A stretch of 64,000 nucleotides of DNA from the NCBI RefSeq assembly GCF_038446955.1, contig NZ_CP151803.1, forward strand, positions 3,658,001-3,722,000, written 5' to 3'. Position numbers and translations under genes: made by a program. The notes below the pieces were generated by a model. The model worked only from the letters and a program-made list of their open reading frames with translations, was not told the origin of the DNA and did no database searches. The first letter of the stretch is position 1. The number at the start of each line of letters is the position of its first letter. Positions 8,653-17,112 of this stretch are shown here, one piece after another. Origin of the DNA: Pedobacter sp. FW305-3-2-15-E-R2A2. GTDB lineage: Bacteria; Bacteroidota; Bacteroidia; Sphingobacteriales; Sphingobacteriaceae.

Positions 8653-10242
8653 TTAATTCAAGCCGCCTTTACGTGTTGCTTTCACTGGTTGTGGCCAGCT
8701 TCCAGGCTCGCCGGTTCTTACATTTACCGGTAGCACACTTTTTTCTTTGGAGGTTGTTTCCGGGTCTTCACTTGCCATATAAGCCAGGATAGCCGTTAAG
8801 ATTGCATTGCTTCTTACATCATCAAACACAATCTTATCATAGGTATCTCTATTCGTATGCCAGGTATATGTTCCATAAGACCAGCTGTTAGAGCTTAAAG
8901 AAAATGCAGGTGCACCAGCTGCAACGAATGACGCGTAATCAGAGCCACCGCCGCCTGGAGTACCCGGGAAAGTAGTCGCAATTTGTTTTTTAATGTCTTC
9001 AGGGACCATAGATAACCAACGACCGAGATAAGCATAAGAATTTAAGAATCCTTGTCCGCCGAGGTTAACGACCCGTCCTGTTCCGTTGTCCTGGTTAAAT
9101 ACCACCTGGATATTTTTAACAACCTCAGGGTGGTCTTCTACAAAGGCCCTTGATCCATTTAATCCTTGCTCTTCGCTACCCCAATGACCTACCAGAATCG
9201 TTCTTTTAGGATTAGGATAGATCTTTTTCAAAATACGGATCGCCTCCATCATCGTAATTGTTCCGGTACCATTGTCAGTAGCCCCGGTGCCACCATCCCA
9301 GGAATCAAAATGTGCAGAAAGGATCACATATTCGTTTGGTTTCTCTGAACCTTTGATCTCGGCAATGGTATTAAAAGTAGGCACCACTCCAAGCTCTTTA
9401 GACCCCACATTAACACTGATCTTAGGTTTATGTCCTGATTCCGTTAGCCTGTACAGCAATCCATAATCTTCCAATGAGATGTCTATAGAAGGGATTTTTG
9501 TGGTATTGGCACCAAAAATCTTATTGACACCGAATCCTGAAGACCAGTTGCTCGTGACCACACCTAAAGCACCTGCGCTTTCAAAAGCCAGGGCCAATGC
9601 CTTTAAGTTCAGTCCTGTTTTACTAATTCTGGAACGCCATGCATCGGTCTGTTTCGTTCTGCTGCTCTTCATCTTTTCAAAAGATTCAGGAGTAGCAAAT
9701 TCCTGCCAGTTATAATCTGGCCGCCCGGTAGGCTGGTTCATGGAAAACATCACAAACTTTCCTTTAACACTAGGTAACCAGCTTTTAAAAGAGACCGAAT
9801 CGGGGAGGTCCGGATAAATCACCATTTCTCCAACCACTGCTTTTCCTTTGGTAGAAGGGCTCCAGGCCAATTGTGTTCCTTCTAATGATTTTATTCTTGG
9901 GTAAACCATATCAATATGAGAAATTCCTCTTTCCCATCCCCGCCATTCTCCCCATTGTTCGTTCTTTGCGGTAATTCCCCAGGTCGCATATTTGGCTACT
10001 GCCCAGTCGTTCGCTTGTTTCATCAGGGGAGAGCCCACCAATCGCGGACCTATTACATCAAGCAGCTCATGGGCAAGGTTTTCCAATTGTGAATTTTCTG
10101 TTGCTTCTTTGACGATCTTGTCGACTGTTTCCTTTTTTGATTGGGCATGGCTGACATTTGCGCTGATCAGCATGGCCATAAAAAAGACCCTAGTGCTTCG
10201 TTTTAACAAGGCAAAGGAAGTGGTGGTTGGTTTGGTATTCAT
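8653..10242 (-). CDS. M28-family zinc aminopeptidase, secreted
   Basis: A 529-residue secreted metallopeptidase with two zinc ions. After a signal peptide (hydrophobic FFMAMLISANVSHAQ) and a PA-like insert region, the M28 core shows all expected ligands: His and Asp in SAHFDSWDG (about residue 311), the bridging Asp in GATDNGTG, Glu-Glu in WGSEEQGLNGS, Asp in FNQDNGTG and His in YTWHTNRDT. It likely removes N-terminal residues from peptides in the periplasm or outside. An ATG four codons upstream (10254) is possible; 10242 gives the better signal peptide. It has no obvious operon partner: the terminator lies just behind it and truC is divergent. Confidence 0.92.
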   Translation of the reverse strand: MNTKPTTTSFALLKRSTRVFFMAMLISANVSHAQSKKETVDKIVKEATENSQLENLAHELLDVIGPRLVGSPLMKQANDWAVAKYATWGITAKNEQWGEWRGWERGISHIDMVYPRIKSLEGTQLAWSPSTKGKAVVGEMVIYPDLPDSVSFKSWLPSVKGKFVMFSMNQPTGRPDYNWQEFATPESFEKMKSSRTKQTDAWRSRISKTGLNLKALALAFESAGALGVVTSNWSSGFGVNKIFGANTTKIPSIDISLEDYGLLYRLTESGHKPKISVNVGSKELGVVPTFNTIAEIKGSEKPNEYVILSAHFDSWDGGTGATDNGTGTITMMEAIRILKKIYPNPKRTILVGHWGSEEQGLNGSRAFVEDHPEVVKNIQVVFNQDNGTGRVVNLGGQGFLNSYAYLGRWLSMVPEDIKKQIATTFPGTPGGGGSDYASFVAAGAPAFSLSSNSWSYGTYTWHTNRDTYDKIVFDDVRSNAILTAILAYMASEDPETTSKEKSVLPVNVRTGEPGSWPQPVKATRKGGLN

Positions 10243-10381
10243 TAAATAATGCATTTAGATGAGTTGAAAATAGATACCGAAAGATAGCGATAAATGCTTC
10301 TACTCCGTCAAAAAGGAACAAAGTTGATACAATGGAGTGATTCTAAAACTACAAAAGGTTATCTTCGCCAAAAAAACATAA

Positions 10382-11065
10382 ATGCTGGAAATTGTATATC
10401 AGGACGACCATCTCATTGCCATCAATAAACCTCACGGATTATTGGTTCACCGATCATCTATTGCCAACGATGCAAAAGAGTTTGCATTACAGTTGCTTAG
10501 GGATCAGGTAAACAGACATGTGAGTCCGGTACACCGCCTGGACAGGAAGACCGGAGGTCTGCTGCTCTTTGCTTTTGAGAAAGAAGTAGAGATCGCCATG
10601 CACCAGCAATTTCAGAATGGGGAAGTGCAAAAGAAATACCTTGCCGTACTAAGGGGATATGCGCCAGATAGCGGAGAGATTGATTACCCCCTGGCTAAGG
10701 AAAACGGGACCATGCAGGAGGCTTTTACCGCTTATGTTACTTTACAACGTGCAGAACTGGATGTCGCTTTTGGTAAACATCCTACCTCCCGGTATTCGCT
10801 TGTGGAAGCAACGCCAACCACGGGAAGAATGCATCAGCTGCGCCGGCATTTTGCCCATATCTTTTATCCCATCATCGGCGATCGCAAACATGGATGCAAC
10901 AAACAGAACAAGTTTTTCAAAGAAGAATGGGAAATGACCACGATGTTGCTGCATGCTTCAGAACTGATCTTTAATCATCCGGTAACGAAAGAACAGATTC
11001 ACCTCAAAGCCGGGGTTCAGGACGAGTTTCAAAGGACAATGAACCTGATGGGCTGGCCGCTTTAA
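10382..11065 (+). CDS. truC: tRNA pseudouridine(65) synthase TruC
   Basis: A 227-residue RluA-type pseudouridine synthase that isomerises U65 in tRNA. The catalytic motif is HRLDRKTGG with Asp54. The start (MLEIVYQDDHLIAINKP), the LLVHRS stretch, the RYPTTRY-like HPTSRYSLVE segment and GRMHQLRRHFAHIFYPIIGD closely resemble the E. coli TruC protein, which separates it from other RluA relatives. A weak -7-like box (TATCTTCG) lies about 20 bases before the start. The DUF4268 gene follows after 32 bp, probably on the same transcript. Confidence 0.9.
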   Translation: MLEIVYQDDHLIAINKPHGLLVHRSSIANDAKEFALQLLRDQVNRHVSPVHRLDRKTGGLLLFAFEKEVEIAMHQQFQNGEVQKKYLAVLRGYAPDSGEIDYPLAKENGTMQEAFTAYVTLQRAELDVAFGKHPTSRYSLVEATPTTGRMHQLRRHFAHIFYPIIGDRKHGCNKQNKFFKEEWEMTTMLLHASELIFNHPVTKEQIHLKAGVQDEFQRTMNLMGWPL

Positions 11066-11097
11066 CCCTTAATTATTGACCATTAAAATTTAAGAAA

Positions 11098-11559
11098 TTG
11101 TATTCTAAGGAACAGGCTTCGCAACTAAAACAGGCTTTTTGGACAGCTTTCGGACAATATATCGCTCCACATCTTTCTGCAGAAGGGTTAAGAACCAATT
11201 GGGTAAACTATAAAACCGGGATCAAAAACCTGCACTTTAAAATGCAGGCAGATAAGAAATCTGCGTCTATTGCGATAGAAATGTCTCATCCGGATCCGGG
11301 AATTCAGGAACTCATGTTTGAGCAATTTCTGGAATTTAAAAATATCCTGAATGCCAGTCTGAATGAAGAATGGGAATGGCAGCTGCACGAACTGGATGAA
11401 AACCATAAAACCGTCAGCAGAATTGTAAAAACATTACCCGGAGTAAGCATCTTTAAGCAGGAAGACTGGCCGGAACTGATCTCCTTCTTCAAGCCGAGAA
11501 TAATTGCATTGGATGACTTCTGGTCGGATGCCAAAGATAGTTTTGATACTTTTAAATAG
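11098..11559 (+). CDS. DUF4268 domain protein
   Basis: A 153-residue soluble protein of unknown function. Its start (MYSKEQASQLKQAFWTAFGQY) and the NWVNYKTGIKNLHFKM segment match the DUF4268 type, which in Bacteroidota is a short single-domain protein; longer relatives sit behind nuclease-like domains. Translation must begin with TTG at 11098, since no ATG or GTG is available before the conserved N-terminus. The high content of Trp, Phe and acidic residues and the lack of any signal peptide point to a cytoplasmic protein. It probably shares a transcript with truC. Confidence 0.8.
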   Translation: MYSKEQASQLKQAFWTAFGQYIAPHLSAEGLRTNWVNYKTGIKNLHFKMQADKKSASIAIEMSHPDPGIQELMFEQFLEFKNILNASLNEEWEWQLHELDENHKTVSRIVKTLPGVSIFKQEDWPELISFFKPRIIALDDFWSDAKDSFDTFK

Positions 11560-11650
11560 GGGCTGAGGCCATCTTTTCCAGAGCTACCTGTTTCCAGGTA
11601 TTTTGCAGCTGACCCTATAATTCTGTTTCAATTATTTTCTATCTTGTTGC

Positions 11651-13639
11651 ATGACAAGATTCTTTTACCTGCTGATTATCCTTGGAATCCTCTCTACAGG
11701 TATCAAGGCACAGCAACCTGCCAAACGCATTTCCTTAGTGGATAGCCTGAAACGCCTCTTAACGCAGAAAGTTCCTGATAGCATCAGGGCGAGGGCGAAC
11801 TTCGGTTTATCAGAACAACTGTTGTATGCTGATACCTTGAAAAGCAGCAATTATTTAGAGCAGGGAAGGCGGCTCATTAAAAACGATCCCTTTTTGCAGG
11901 CGATCTATTATTACTATGCGGCAACGGTACAATCACGTACCGACCTAAATAAGAGTGAAGCCAGTTTTAAAAAGGCACATACTTTACTGGCCCCCTTTAA
12001 GACAAAAGAAGCCTATCTGCTGCTTGCAAAATCATGGCATAATTACGGGGTAATTCAACAGTTGAAAGACAACTACCGGGGAATGGCCGATGCTTTATTA
12101 AACAAAGCCATTCCATATGCCCGTAAATCCGGCGATAATGCTTACCTGGGGATCAATTACATGGACCTTGCCATGGTTTTTAAGAACAATAATCAGTTTG
12201 ATAAAGCCCAGGTTTACATTGATTCTACCTTACAGATCATGGGAAAAGTTAAAGGATGGAAAAACTACAGAATAGCGGTCTACAATACAGCGGCTGAAAA
12301 CTATACCTTCCTGAAAAAATACCCTCAGGCGAGACGAATGTTAGACAGTGCCAGTGTTTTACTTTCCCCATTCCCGGACGCGCCTTTCTACCTTGATTAT
12401 TATTTTGCAGAAGGTTTATACCTCGACAATACCAAACAATACGATAAGGCAATCATTAACCTGGACAAAGGACTTGCTTTGGCTTTAAAACTGGAAGACC
12501 GACAGAATGAACAACGTCTGCTGATGCAGAAACTTCATGTCCTGCAAAGCCAGAAGAAGTTTGATAAAGCGCTTTCAGTGGCCAACTACCTCCTGAAACA
12601 AAAAGACATGCTGTTTCTCAGCGGAGACAGGCTCCTCGTTTATGCGGATCTTGCGGAAACCTATGCAGGCTTAGGAAACATGTCGCAAGCTTATACCTGG
12701 ATGAAAAGAGTCAGCACGTTAGGCGATAGCATCAGCGAAAGTAAGATTAAAAAAGATGTCCATGAACTGGAAATCCAATACAAGAAAGCAGAAGATATGA
12801 GGGAAATAGGCTCCCTTAAGGCCACGAATGAAAAGGCTGAATTGTCCGTTAAAAACAATCGGCTCATCGCCTGGTTACTGGGTTCAATTGCTATATTTCT
12901 ATTGGTCACCACATTTTTTGGACTCTTGTATTTCAGGAATAATAAAAAGCTGACCAAACAAAAGGAAATCAATTACCGGCAGCAGCTCAAAGAACTGGAG
13001 CAGGAGCAACAACTCACCATCAGCAATGCCATGTTGGAAGGCGAAGAGCGCGAGCGTCAAAGGGTGGGGCGCGACCTTCATGATGGGCTTGGAGGAACGT
13101 TGGCAGGGATAAAGATCAACCTCTCAGATGTAGTTGCCAATACTTCTGACACCGGAAAAGATACCGAATTGGGTAAGATCATAGCACAGCTGGACAGTTC
13201 TGTAAACGACCTGAGGAGCATCGCCAGAAATCTGATGCCTGAAACCTTATTGAAATTCGGACTACAAACAGCATTGAAAGACTTGTGTGAAACGTTTAAC
13301 AACAGCGGCCTCAAAATTACACTTCAGTTACTTGATATACAGGAAAGTATGGACGTTTCTGTGAAGATCAATATCTACCGCATCATTCAGGAGATCCTGA
13401 GCAATACCGTCCGCCATTCCGGGGCATCCCAGCTGCTGTTACAGTGCAGTCAGAATGAAAGCGTTTTTCTGATCACAGCAGAAGACAATGGAAGGGGCTT
13501 TGATGCCGGCACTGCCGACAACACCAAAGGCATTGGACTGAGCAATATTAGAAACCGGGTTGCCTTGCTCCATGGAAAGATGGACCTGAATACTGCGGTC
13601 AACGAAGGTACTTCTATAAATATCGAACTTAAAGTTTAG
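11651..13639 (+). CDS. TPR-containing sensor histidine kinase (NarL/DesK-type HisKA_3)
   Basis: A membrane sensor kinase of 662 residues. After a signal peptide (FFYLLIILGILSTGIKAQ), residues ~20-390 form TPR-like helical repeats in the periplasm. A single membrane helix (LIAWLLGSIAIFLLVTTFFGLLYF) leads into a coiled coil and a HisKA_3 domain with phospho-acceptor His477 in GRDLHDGLGG. The ATPase domain has the N box in EILSNTVRHSG and the G box in AEDNGRGFD, and ends with GIGLSNIRNR. A LuxR-type response regulator would be the usual partner, but none is encoded next to it, so its partner must lie elsewhere. Confidence 0.92.
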   Translation: MTRFFYLLIILGILSTGIKAQQPAKRISLVDSLKRLLTQKVPDSIRARANFGLSEQLLYADTLKSSNYLEQGRRLIKNDPFLQAIYYYYAATVQSRTDLNKSEASFKKAHTLLAPFKTKEAYLLLAKSWHNYGVIQQLKDNYRGMADALLNKAIPYARKSGDNAYLGINYMDLAMVFKNNNQFDKAQVYIDSTLQIMGKVKGWKNYRIAVYNTAAENYTFLKKYPQARRMLDSASVLLSPFPDAPFYLDYYFAEGLYLDNTKQYDKAIINLDKGLALALKLEDRQNEQRLLMQKLHVLQSQKKFDKALSVANYLLKQKDMLFLSGDRLLVYADLAETYAGLGNMSQAYTWMKRVSTLGDSISESKIKKDVHELEIQYKKAEDMREIGSLKATNEKAELSVKNNRLIAWLLGSIAIFLLVTTFFGLLYFRNNKKLTKQKEINYRQQLKELEQEQQLTISNAMLEGEERERQRVGRDLHDGLGGTLAGIKINLSDVVANTSDTGKDTELGKIIAQLDSSVNDLRSIARNLMPETLLKFGLQTALKDLCETFNNSGLKITLQLLDIQESMDVSVKINIYRIIQEILSNTVRHSGASQLLLQCSQNESVFLITAEDNGRGFDAGTADNTKGIGLSNIRNRVALLHGKMDLNTAVNEGTSINIELKV

Positions 13640-13665
13640 GAATTACCGGCGAAAAACCTGCGCTA

Positions 13666-13697
13666 TTGAACCGATATTGGGAATTGTAGTATATTTG
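13666..13697 (+). promoter_or_regulatory. Putative promoter of the HipA-like/DUF3037 pair
   Basis: TATATTTG at 13690-13697 fits the Bacteroidota -7 consensus TAnnTTTG, and a TTG at 13666-13668 lies 21 bases before it, a fitting place for the -33 element. The GTG start is 37 bases further down. Confidence 0.5.
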
Positions 13698-13734
13698 GCA
13701 AAAACCGGAGCAGAGATTCCTAAAACAATCAGGT

Positions 13735-14532
13735 GTGAAGAATAACCATCCCCAGCTTAGAACTGTCAACGTCATCAGATATGTCACCCCCTTACGTGAA
13801 GGAGGATCAATGCCTGCCATTGCAGAGGCCGATGACGAATTTTTATATGTACTTAAGTTCCGTGGCGCAGGTCAGGGACTTCGCGCACTTATTGCCGAAT
13901 TAATTGGCGGTGAAGTGGCCCGTTTGCTTGGATTACGTATCCCGGAGCTGGTATTCGCAAATCTGGAAAAAGATTTTGGAAGGATAGAACCTGATGAAGA
14001 AATTCAAGACTTGCTAAGGTCCAGTGTGGGCCTGAACCTGGCTTTACATTACCTTTCCGGAGCAATTACCTTTGATCCGCTGGTAAACAGTGTAGATGAA
14101 AGAACGGCTTCTCAAATTGTATGGCTGGATGCTTTTTTAACCAATATGGACCGTACCGCCCGCAATACGAATATGCTGATCTGGCATAAGGAATTGTGGC
14201 TGATCGATCATGGTGCGGCCTTATATTTCCACCATTCGATGGACAATTGGGAGGAGCAGGCAGTACGGCCTTTTTCTTTGATTAAAGACCATGTATTATT
14301 GAGCAAGGCGACAGAACTGGAACAGGTAGATGCGGAGTTCAGGGCAATTCTTACCAATGAGCGCATTCGTTCTATTGTTTCTCTGATTCCTGACGATTGG
14401 CTTTCAGGAGACAATATGTTTGAAAGCATTGAGGCACATCGTGAGGTATACTCCAGGTTTTTAGAGTTACGAATCGCAAAATCAGAAATATTTGTAAAAG
14501 AAGCGCAGAATGCAAGAGAAACACTTATTTGA
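13735..14532 (+). CDS. HipA-like kinase (HipA_2 type)
   Basis: A 265-residue protein resembling the short HipA-like kinase family. Visible kinase features are Lys41 in YVLKFRG (candidate ATP lysine), the catalytic loop NMDRTARNTN with Asp139 and Asn144, and a DFG-like LIDHGAAL with Asp158. The residues needed for phosphotransfer are thus intact. It is shorter than E. coli HipA (about 440 residues) and lacks the N-terminal HipB-contacting part. The start is GTG at 13735. It overlaps the DUF3037 gene by 23 bp, a pairing known in other bacteria, so the two products probably act together. Whether this is a toxin or a housekeeping kinase is not known; no HipB-like DNA-binding protein is present. 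Confidence 0.82.
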   Translation: MKNNHPQLRTVNVIRYVTPLREGGSMPAIAEADDEFLYVLKFRGAGQGLRALIAELIGGEVARLLGLRIPELVFANLEKDFGRIEPDEEIQDLLRSSVGLNLALHYLSGAITFDPLVNSVDERTASQIVWLDAFLTNMDRTARNTNMLIWHKELWLIDHGAALYFHHSMDNWEEQAVRPFSLIKDHVLLSKATELEQVDAEFRAILTNERIRSIVSLIPDDWLSGDNMFESIEAHREVYSRFLELRIAKSEIFVKEAQNARETLI

Positions 14533-14893
14533 GTACGCTGTAATCCGCGTCGTACCAAGGGTAGAACGGGAAGAATTTCTGAATGTGGGAATCATACTTT
14601 ATTGTGCCAAACAAAAATTCTTGAAGGTCTTATTTGAAACAAATGAAACCAAACTCAATGCATTTTGTGGTAAACTCGACTGTCAGGAACTTCAGGACCA
14701 CCTGCGTTCATTTGAACTGATCAGTAAAGGAGGGAAAGCAGGGGGGACAATCGGAGCATTGGATATGGCTTCCAGGTTCCGTTGGCTGACTGCCACACGC
14801 AGTACGGTAGTACAAACCTCTAAAACGCATCCTGGTTTTTGCATCGATGCGCAGGAGACACTGGAAAAACTGTACGCTCAACTGGTGCTATAA
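14510..14893 (+). CDS. DUF3037 domain protein
   Basis: A 127-residue protein with the DUF3037 pattern: FEYAVIRVVPRVEREEFLNVGIILYC near the start, then a helical middle and the conserved ASRFRWLTATRSTVVQTS stretch. Function is unknown. The gene starts inside the preceding HipA-like kinase gene (23-bp overlap, different frame), which points to translational coupling and a joint role, perhaps as regulator or substrate of the kinase. No DNA-binding motif is seen, so it does not look like a classic HipB antitoxin. Confidence 0.8.
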   Translation: MQEKHLFEYAVIRVVPRVEREEFLNVGIILYCAKQKFLKVLFETNETKLNAFCGKLDCQELQDHLRSFELISKGGKAGGTIGALDMASRFRWLTATRSTVVQTSKTHPGFCIDAQETLEKLYAQLVL

Positions 14894-14910
14894 GTTTAGG
14901 AACCGGAAAT

Positions 14911-15045
14911 TTACCCGAAGATACACCTCAGAATGATCCCCATTAAGCTGAATAGACCGAAGGAAATCAACAGCAGGTAATAAGGTTTGATGTGGTTCAT
15001 CTTTCTGATAAGGTCTCTTTTCTTTTGAAATTGACTGATACTCAT
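14911..15045 (-). CDS. Small single-helix membrane protein, 44 residues
   Basis: A short reading frame on the minus strand, ATG at 15043-15045 to TAA at 14911-14913. The product begins MSISQFQKKRDLIRKMNHIK, a basic, amphipathic stretch, and continues with one clear membrane helix (PYYLLLISFGLFSLMGIIL) ending in RCIFG. The positive-inside rule puts the N-terminus in the cytoplasm. It fills the otherwise empty gap between the DUF3037 gene and the Crp/Fnr gene. No family is recognised; the basic-then-hydrophobic layout and the good start are the only support that it is real. Confidence 0.5.
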   Translation of the reverse strand: MSISQFQKKRDLIRKMNHIKPYYLLLISFGLFSLMGIILRCIFG

Positions 15046-15237
15046 ATCTTTGTTTTTTTATAGTTTTAGTTCATCCTGCCAAAAGCAAGCCAGATGCTGA
15101 TGTTTTATTTCCAACAAATAGATTATCAACCACTTACTGTATTGTCTCTGATTTTAACCAAAAAGTAACCCTTTCATTATGGAATGGTGTTTTTCAGATT
15201 TGAATGGGTGATAAACAGATTTCAGCACGAAGAAAAT

Positions 15238-15819
15238 ATGAACGGTTTAAATCAAATGCGGGAACTGATCTCCTCCTTTACCAGGTTGAGGGAGGAAGAA
15301 TGGCAGCAGTTTTCTAAACTGCTCCTCCAAAAATCTTTTCCAAAAGGAAGTTATCTGTGCAAGGAAGGACAAGTAGAGCATTATATTTTTTTCCTGGTCA
15401 AAGGTGCCACTCGCAATTACTTCTTAAAAGATGGAAAGGAGTTTACCGTCGACTTCCAATTTGAAGGTGACATGGTGACCGCTTATTATTCCTTCATCAC
15501 CCGGCAGCCATCCATGATCGCCATTCAGGCGGTTGAAGACATAGAAGCGATATTGATCCCTTACCAATTGCTTCAGGATTTCTATCAGGAGTTCCATTCC
15601 GGAGAACGAATCGGCCGTTTAATTGCCGAGTTTCATTATAAAAAGAGATTGGAAAGAGAAATGGACCTGCTTTCCACAACTGCCGAAGACCGGTACCGCC
15701 AACTCATGGACAGAAACCCGGAACTGATCAGAAATACCTCGGTTAAACACCTGTCTACTTATCTCGGCATTCAGCCGGAGAGCCTCAGCAGGATTCGGAA
15801 ATTGTATTCCGGAAACTAA
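15238..15819 (+). CDS. Crp/Fnr-family transcriptional regulator
   Basis: A 193-residue regulator with an N-terminal cyclic-nucleotide-binding-like beta-barrel (SFPKGSYLCKEGQVEHYIFFLVKG, then DFQFEGDMVT) and a C-terminal winged helix (SVKHLSTYLGIQPESLSRIR). The usual cAMP-binding Arg-Ser pair is not evident, as is common in Bacteroidota members. A GTG at 15184 would add 18 residues with no family match, so the ATG at 15238 is preferred. The DoxX-like membrane protein gene follows after 58 bp in the same direction and may be its target or partner; that is inference from position. Confidence 0.88.
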   Translation: MNGLNQMRELISSFTRLREEEWQQFSKLLLQKSFPKGSYLCKEGQVEHYIFFLVKGATRNYFLKDGKEFTVDFQFEGDMVTAYYSFITRQPSMIAIQAVEDIEAILIPYQLLQDFYQEFHSGERIGRLIAEFHYKKRLEREMDLLSTTAEDRYRQLMDRNPELIRNTSVKHLSTYLGIQPESLSRIRKLYSGN

Positions 15820-15877
15820 CATAGGTCATTTTTTATCGTTTAAACTTGTTCGAATTTTGTGATGTAAATCAAACATT

Positions 15878-16336
15878 ATGAAAGTATTACTCGTATTATT
15901 TATTAGTTTTTTACTGAGCTTGCTGGGTTATAAATCGGTAACCGGCTCCTGGAATCTCCTGATGTCCGGAAACATCTCCCTTTGCATCATGATGTGCTTT
16001 GCCGCCAGCGGCCATTTTGCCTTTACTAAAGGCATGGAAATGATGATTCCGAAGTTCATCCCTTTTAAAAAAGCGATCGTTATTGGAACAGGGGTGATGG
16101 AGGTTATTGCCGGACTCGGATTGTTATTTGATCAGACCAGAACTGCTGTAGCCCTATTTCTCATTGCTTTTTTTATATTGATTTTACCTGCCAATATTTA
16201 TGCGACCATCCATCATATTGATCTTCAGAAAGGTGATTTCAATGGCTCCGGAACAAGCTATCTCTGGTTTAGGATTCCAATGCAATTGTTATTGATTGGC
16301 TGGGCATGGTATTTCGGGATTTGGCTGATGGCTTAG
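15878..16336 (+). CDS. DoxX-like membrane protein
   Basis: A 152-residue protein with four predicted membrane helices: residues 1-18, a middle helix after SLCIMMCFAASGHFAF, IGTGVMEVIAGLGLLF, and TAVALFLIAFFILILPANIY with a final LLLIGWAWYFGIWLM. The GHFAFTKGMEMMIPKFIPF and GVMEVIAGLGLL segments are typical of the DoxX-like group, whose biochemical role is unclear. It lies 58 bp behind a Crp/Fnr-type regulator gene, likely one transcript. Its end overlaps the end of the convergent DUF4159 gene by 4 bp. Confidence 0.8.
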   Translation: MKVLLVLFISFLLSLLGYKSVTGSWNLLMSGNISLCIMMCFAASGHFAFTKGMEMMIPKFIPFKKAIVIGTGVMEVIAGLGLLFDQTRTAVALFLIAFFILILPANIYATIHHIDLQKGDFNGSGTSYLWFRIPMQLLLIGWAWYFGIWLMA

Positions 16337-16962
16337 CTGTGAATGCCCATCGCATATAAAATGATGTTTACACCAAATTTGGTATTGTCTTCTGCCAGGA
16401 AACGTTTGTTCCTGAAATCATAATCCCATTCACAACCGTAATCCTTATTGCTGTACAATACACCGATCCGGCCTTGAACAGTAATGGCTTTCAGGTAATC
16501 ATGAACCAGGTCGTCGCCCCAACCATTGAGCTCGAAAGAGGTAGTAGGAGGGCCCTTTTCAAATTTGAAAAAGGAATTGTAGATCTTATGGTCATTGGGA
16601 ATCTTTTTAAGTGCCTGCGCACCAAATAAATTGCTCATTTGTGTTTCAAAAGACCGGGCAAATAAACCATCAATATCATGGTTACAATCGTCCACAAATA
16701 CAAAACCGCCATTATTGACATACTTTTTGAAATTAGCCGCTTCCTGCTGACTAAACTGTACCAGCTTATGGCCACTTAAATAACAGAAAGGATACTTAAA
16801 CAGGTCATTACTACTCAATTCCACAATCTTCTCTTCCTGATCTAAAGGAATGGTGGTATACTCTAACAAAGAGTTTAGCAAATTGGAGGGCATGCGCTGA
16901 TCGGTATCCCAATCTCCGGACCTGTATTTTATTCTGGCAAAAGTAAATCTCGGTTGTTGCAT
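16333..16962 (-). CDS. DUF4159 domain protein
   Basis: A 209-residue protein with the DUF4159 pattern: FTFARIKYRSGDWDTDQRMPSNLLNS near the start, LEYTTIPLD, and GGFVFVDDCNHD in the middle. The fold resembles class I glutamine-amidotransferase-like domains but no catalytic Cys is apparent. In other Bacteroidota and Planctomycetes this domain is often encoded with MoxR/DUF58/BatA genes; here it is divergent from the moxR-type gene, 150 bp away, so it belongs to that block by position. No signal peptide is seen. Biochemical function is unknown. Confidence 0.85.
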   Translation of the reverse strand: MQQPRFTFARIKYRSGDWDTDQRMPSNLLNSLLEYTTIPLDQEEKIVELSSNDLFKYPFCYLSGHKLVQFSQQEAANFKKYVNNGGFVFVDDCNHDIDGLFARSFETQMSNLFGAQALKKIPNDHKIYNSFFKFEKGPPTTSFELNGWGDDLVHDYLKAITVQGRIGVLYSNKDYGCEWDYDFRNKRFLAEDNTKFGVNIILYAMGIHS

Positions 16963-17112
16963 CGTTCTAAAATAGCGTCAATTTTGATTACAATCTAGTT
17001 TTTTACGATCGATATCTGTAATTTTTTTGATATTCTGTTTAGGAGGCGATGAAATATAAGCATAGATGCCCTATATTGAATTACAATAGCTTACCCTCTA
17101 AAAAATATTGTT

